Positions 63,902 to 64,000 of a DNA stretch of 64,000 nt are shown here, one piece after another; the first letter of the stretch is position 1, and each line of letters opens with the position of its first letter. The DNA comes from Nitrospinia bacterium (lineage in GTDB: Bacteria; Nitrospinota; Nitrospinia; Nitrospinales; JAJDAT01). Below the pieces are notes generated by a model, which was given only the letters and a program-made list of their open reading frames with translations, searched no databases and was not told the origin of the DNA. The DNA is taken from positions 1 through 64,000 of the forward strand of contig JAJDAT010000008.1 of NCBI GenBank assembly GCA_029261715.1, in the 5' to 3' direction. The translations under genes were made by a program, and so were the position numbers.

Positions 63902-64000
63902 CTTATAAATTATCCTTAAAAAGTTGAAAGAGGTTGGTTAATTTTTGATGCTCAGTTGTTTATAAAGATTCTTATTTATTAGTTAACATAATATATCTTA

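Overview
The window is AT-rich DNA from a Gram-negative bacterium. It encodes an outer-membrane TonB-dependent receptor, a TolC/MacA/MacB-type tripartite exporter, FtsE-FtsX with an EnvC-like murein factor, and PssA/Psd phosphatidylethanolamine synthesis. Gene content and low GC would suit Nitrospinota or a related marine lineage, but that is inference; no rRNA, tRNA or other decisive phylogenetic marker was seen. Coding density is high, with many overlapping operons (ATGA junctions) and frequent TTG starts.

Region 1 (1-19.4 kb) is mostly core: accD, psd-pssA, ilvC and ilvN on the minus strand, then a PilZ protein and a truncated haemoglobin. A minus-strand accessory block follows (LamG protein, FGE-like lipoprotein, HmuY-like protein, pentapeptide-repeat protein). 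Next come ftsE-ftsX-envC-ctpA, then tsaD and an NAD-dependent epimerase/reductase after a strong terminator. A TetR-controlled operon (tetR, pirin, isochorismatase-like hydrolase, ABM membrane protein) ends the region.

Region 2 (19.4-41.1 kb) starts with a YcaQ-type DNA glycosylase gene that appears inserted beside larB, since a decayed copy of the larB 3' end lies on its other side. It continues with larB-gpsA, a Fur-box-controlled TonB receptor with a PepSY membrane protein, a YfgM-like TPR protein, an M48 peptidase, a Maf-type DUF115 protein, and a biotin operon (bioF, a BioG/BioH-like esterase, bioC) that carries a DUF429-GAF-PAS-histidine kinase fusion. A CHASE-type hybrid kinase closes it.

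Region 3 (41.1-52.5 kb) is the most unusual. A complete type II-C CRISPR-Cas locus holds a 1016-residue Cas9, Cas1, Cas2 and a 24-repeat array. A tracrRNA reads divergently from cas9, from a promoter that overlaps the cas9 start codon. The tracrRNA, the terminator near cas2, and a -10-like element inside each repeat all indicate that crRNAs are made from the minus strand. A diverged direct copy of the tracrRNA/promoter region lies beyond the array at 48376-48649, so the CRISPR-Cas cassette plus a lipoprotein gene and an XRE-type regulator gene sit between two related ~280 bp repeats. Right after this comes a 1063-residue protein combining a metzincin-like zinc protease motif with a C-terminal CHAT/caspase-like motif set, followed by a small partner gene.

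Region 4 (52.6-64 kb) returns to core and transport genes: a Cys-repeat secreted protein, a DUF1566 protein, a class IV aminotransferase, a tolC-macA-macB exporter operon, an RsmB-like rRNA methyltransferase, a MerR-HTH/receiver fusion, a split transketolase and a [2Fe-2S] ferredoxin.
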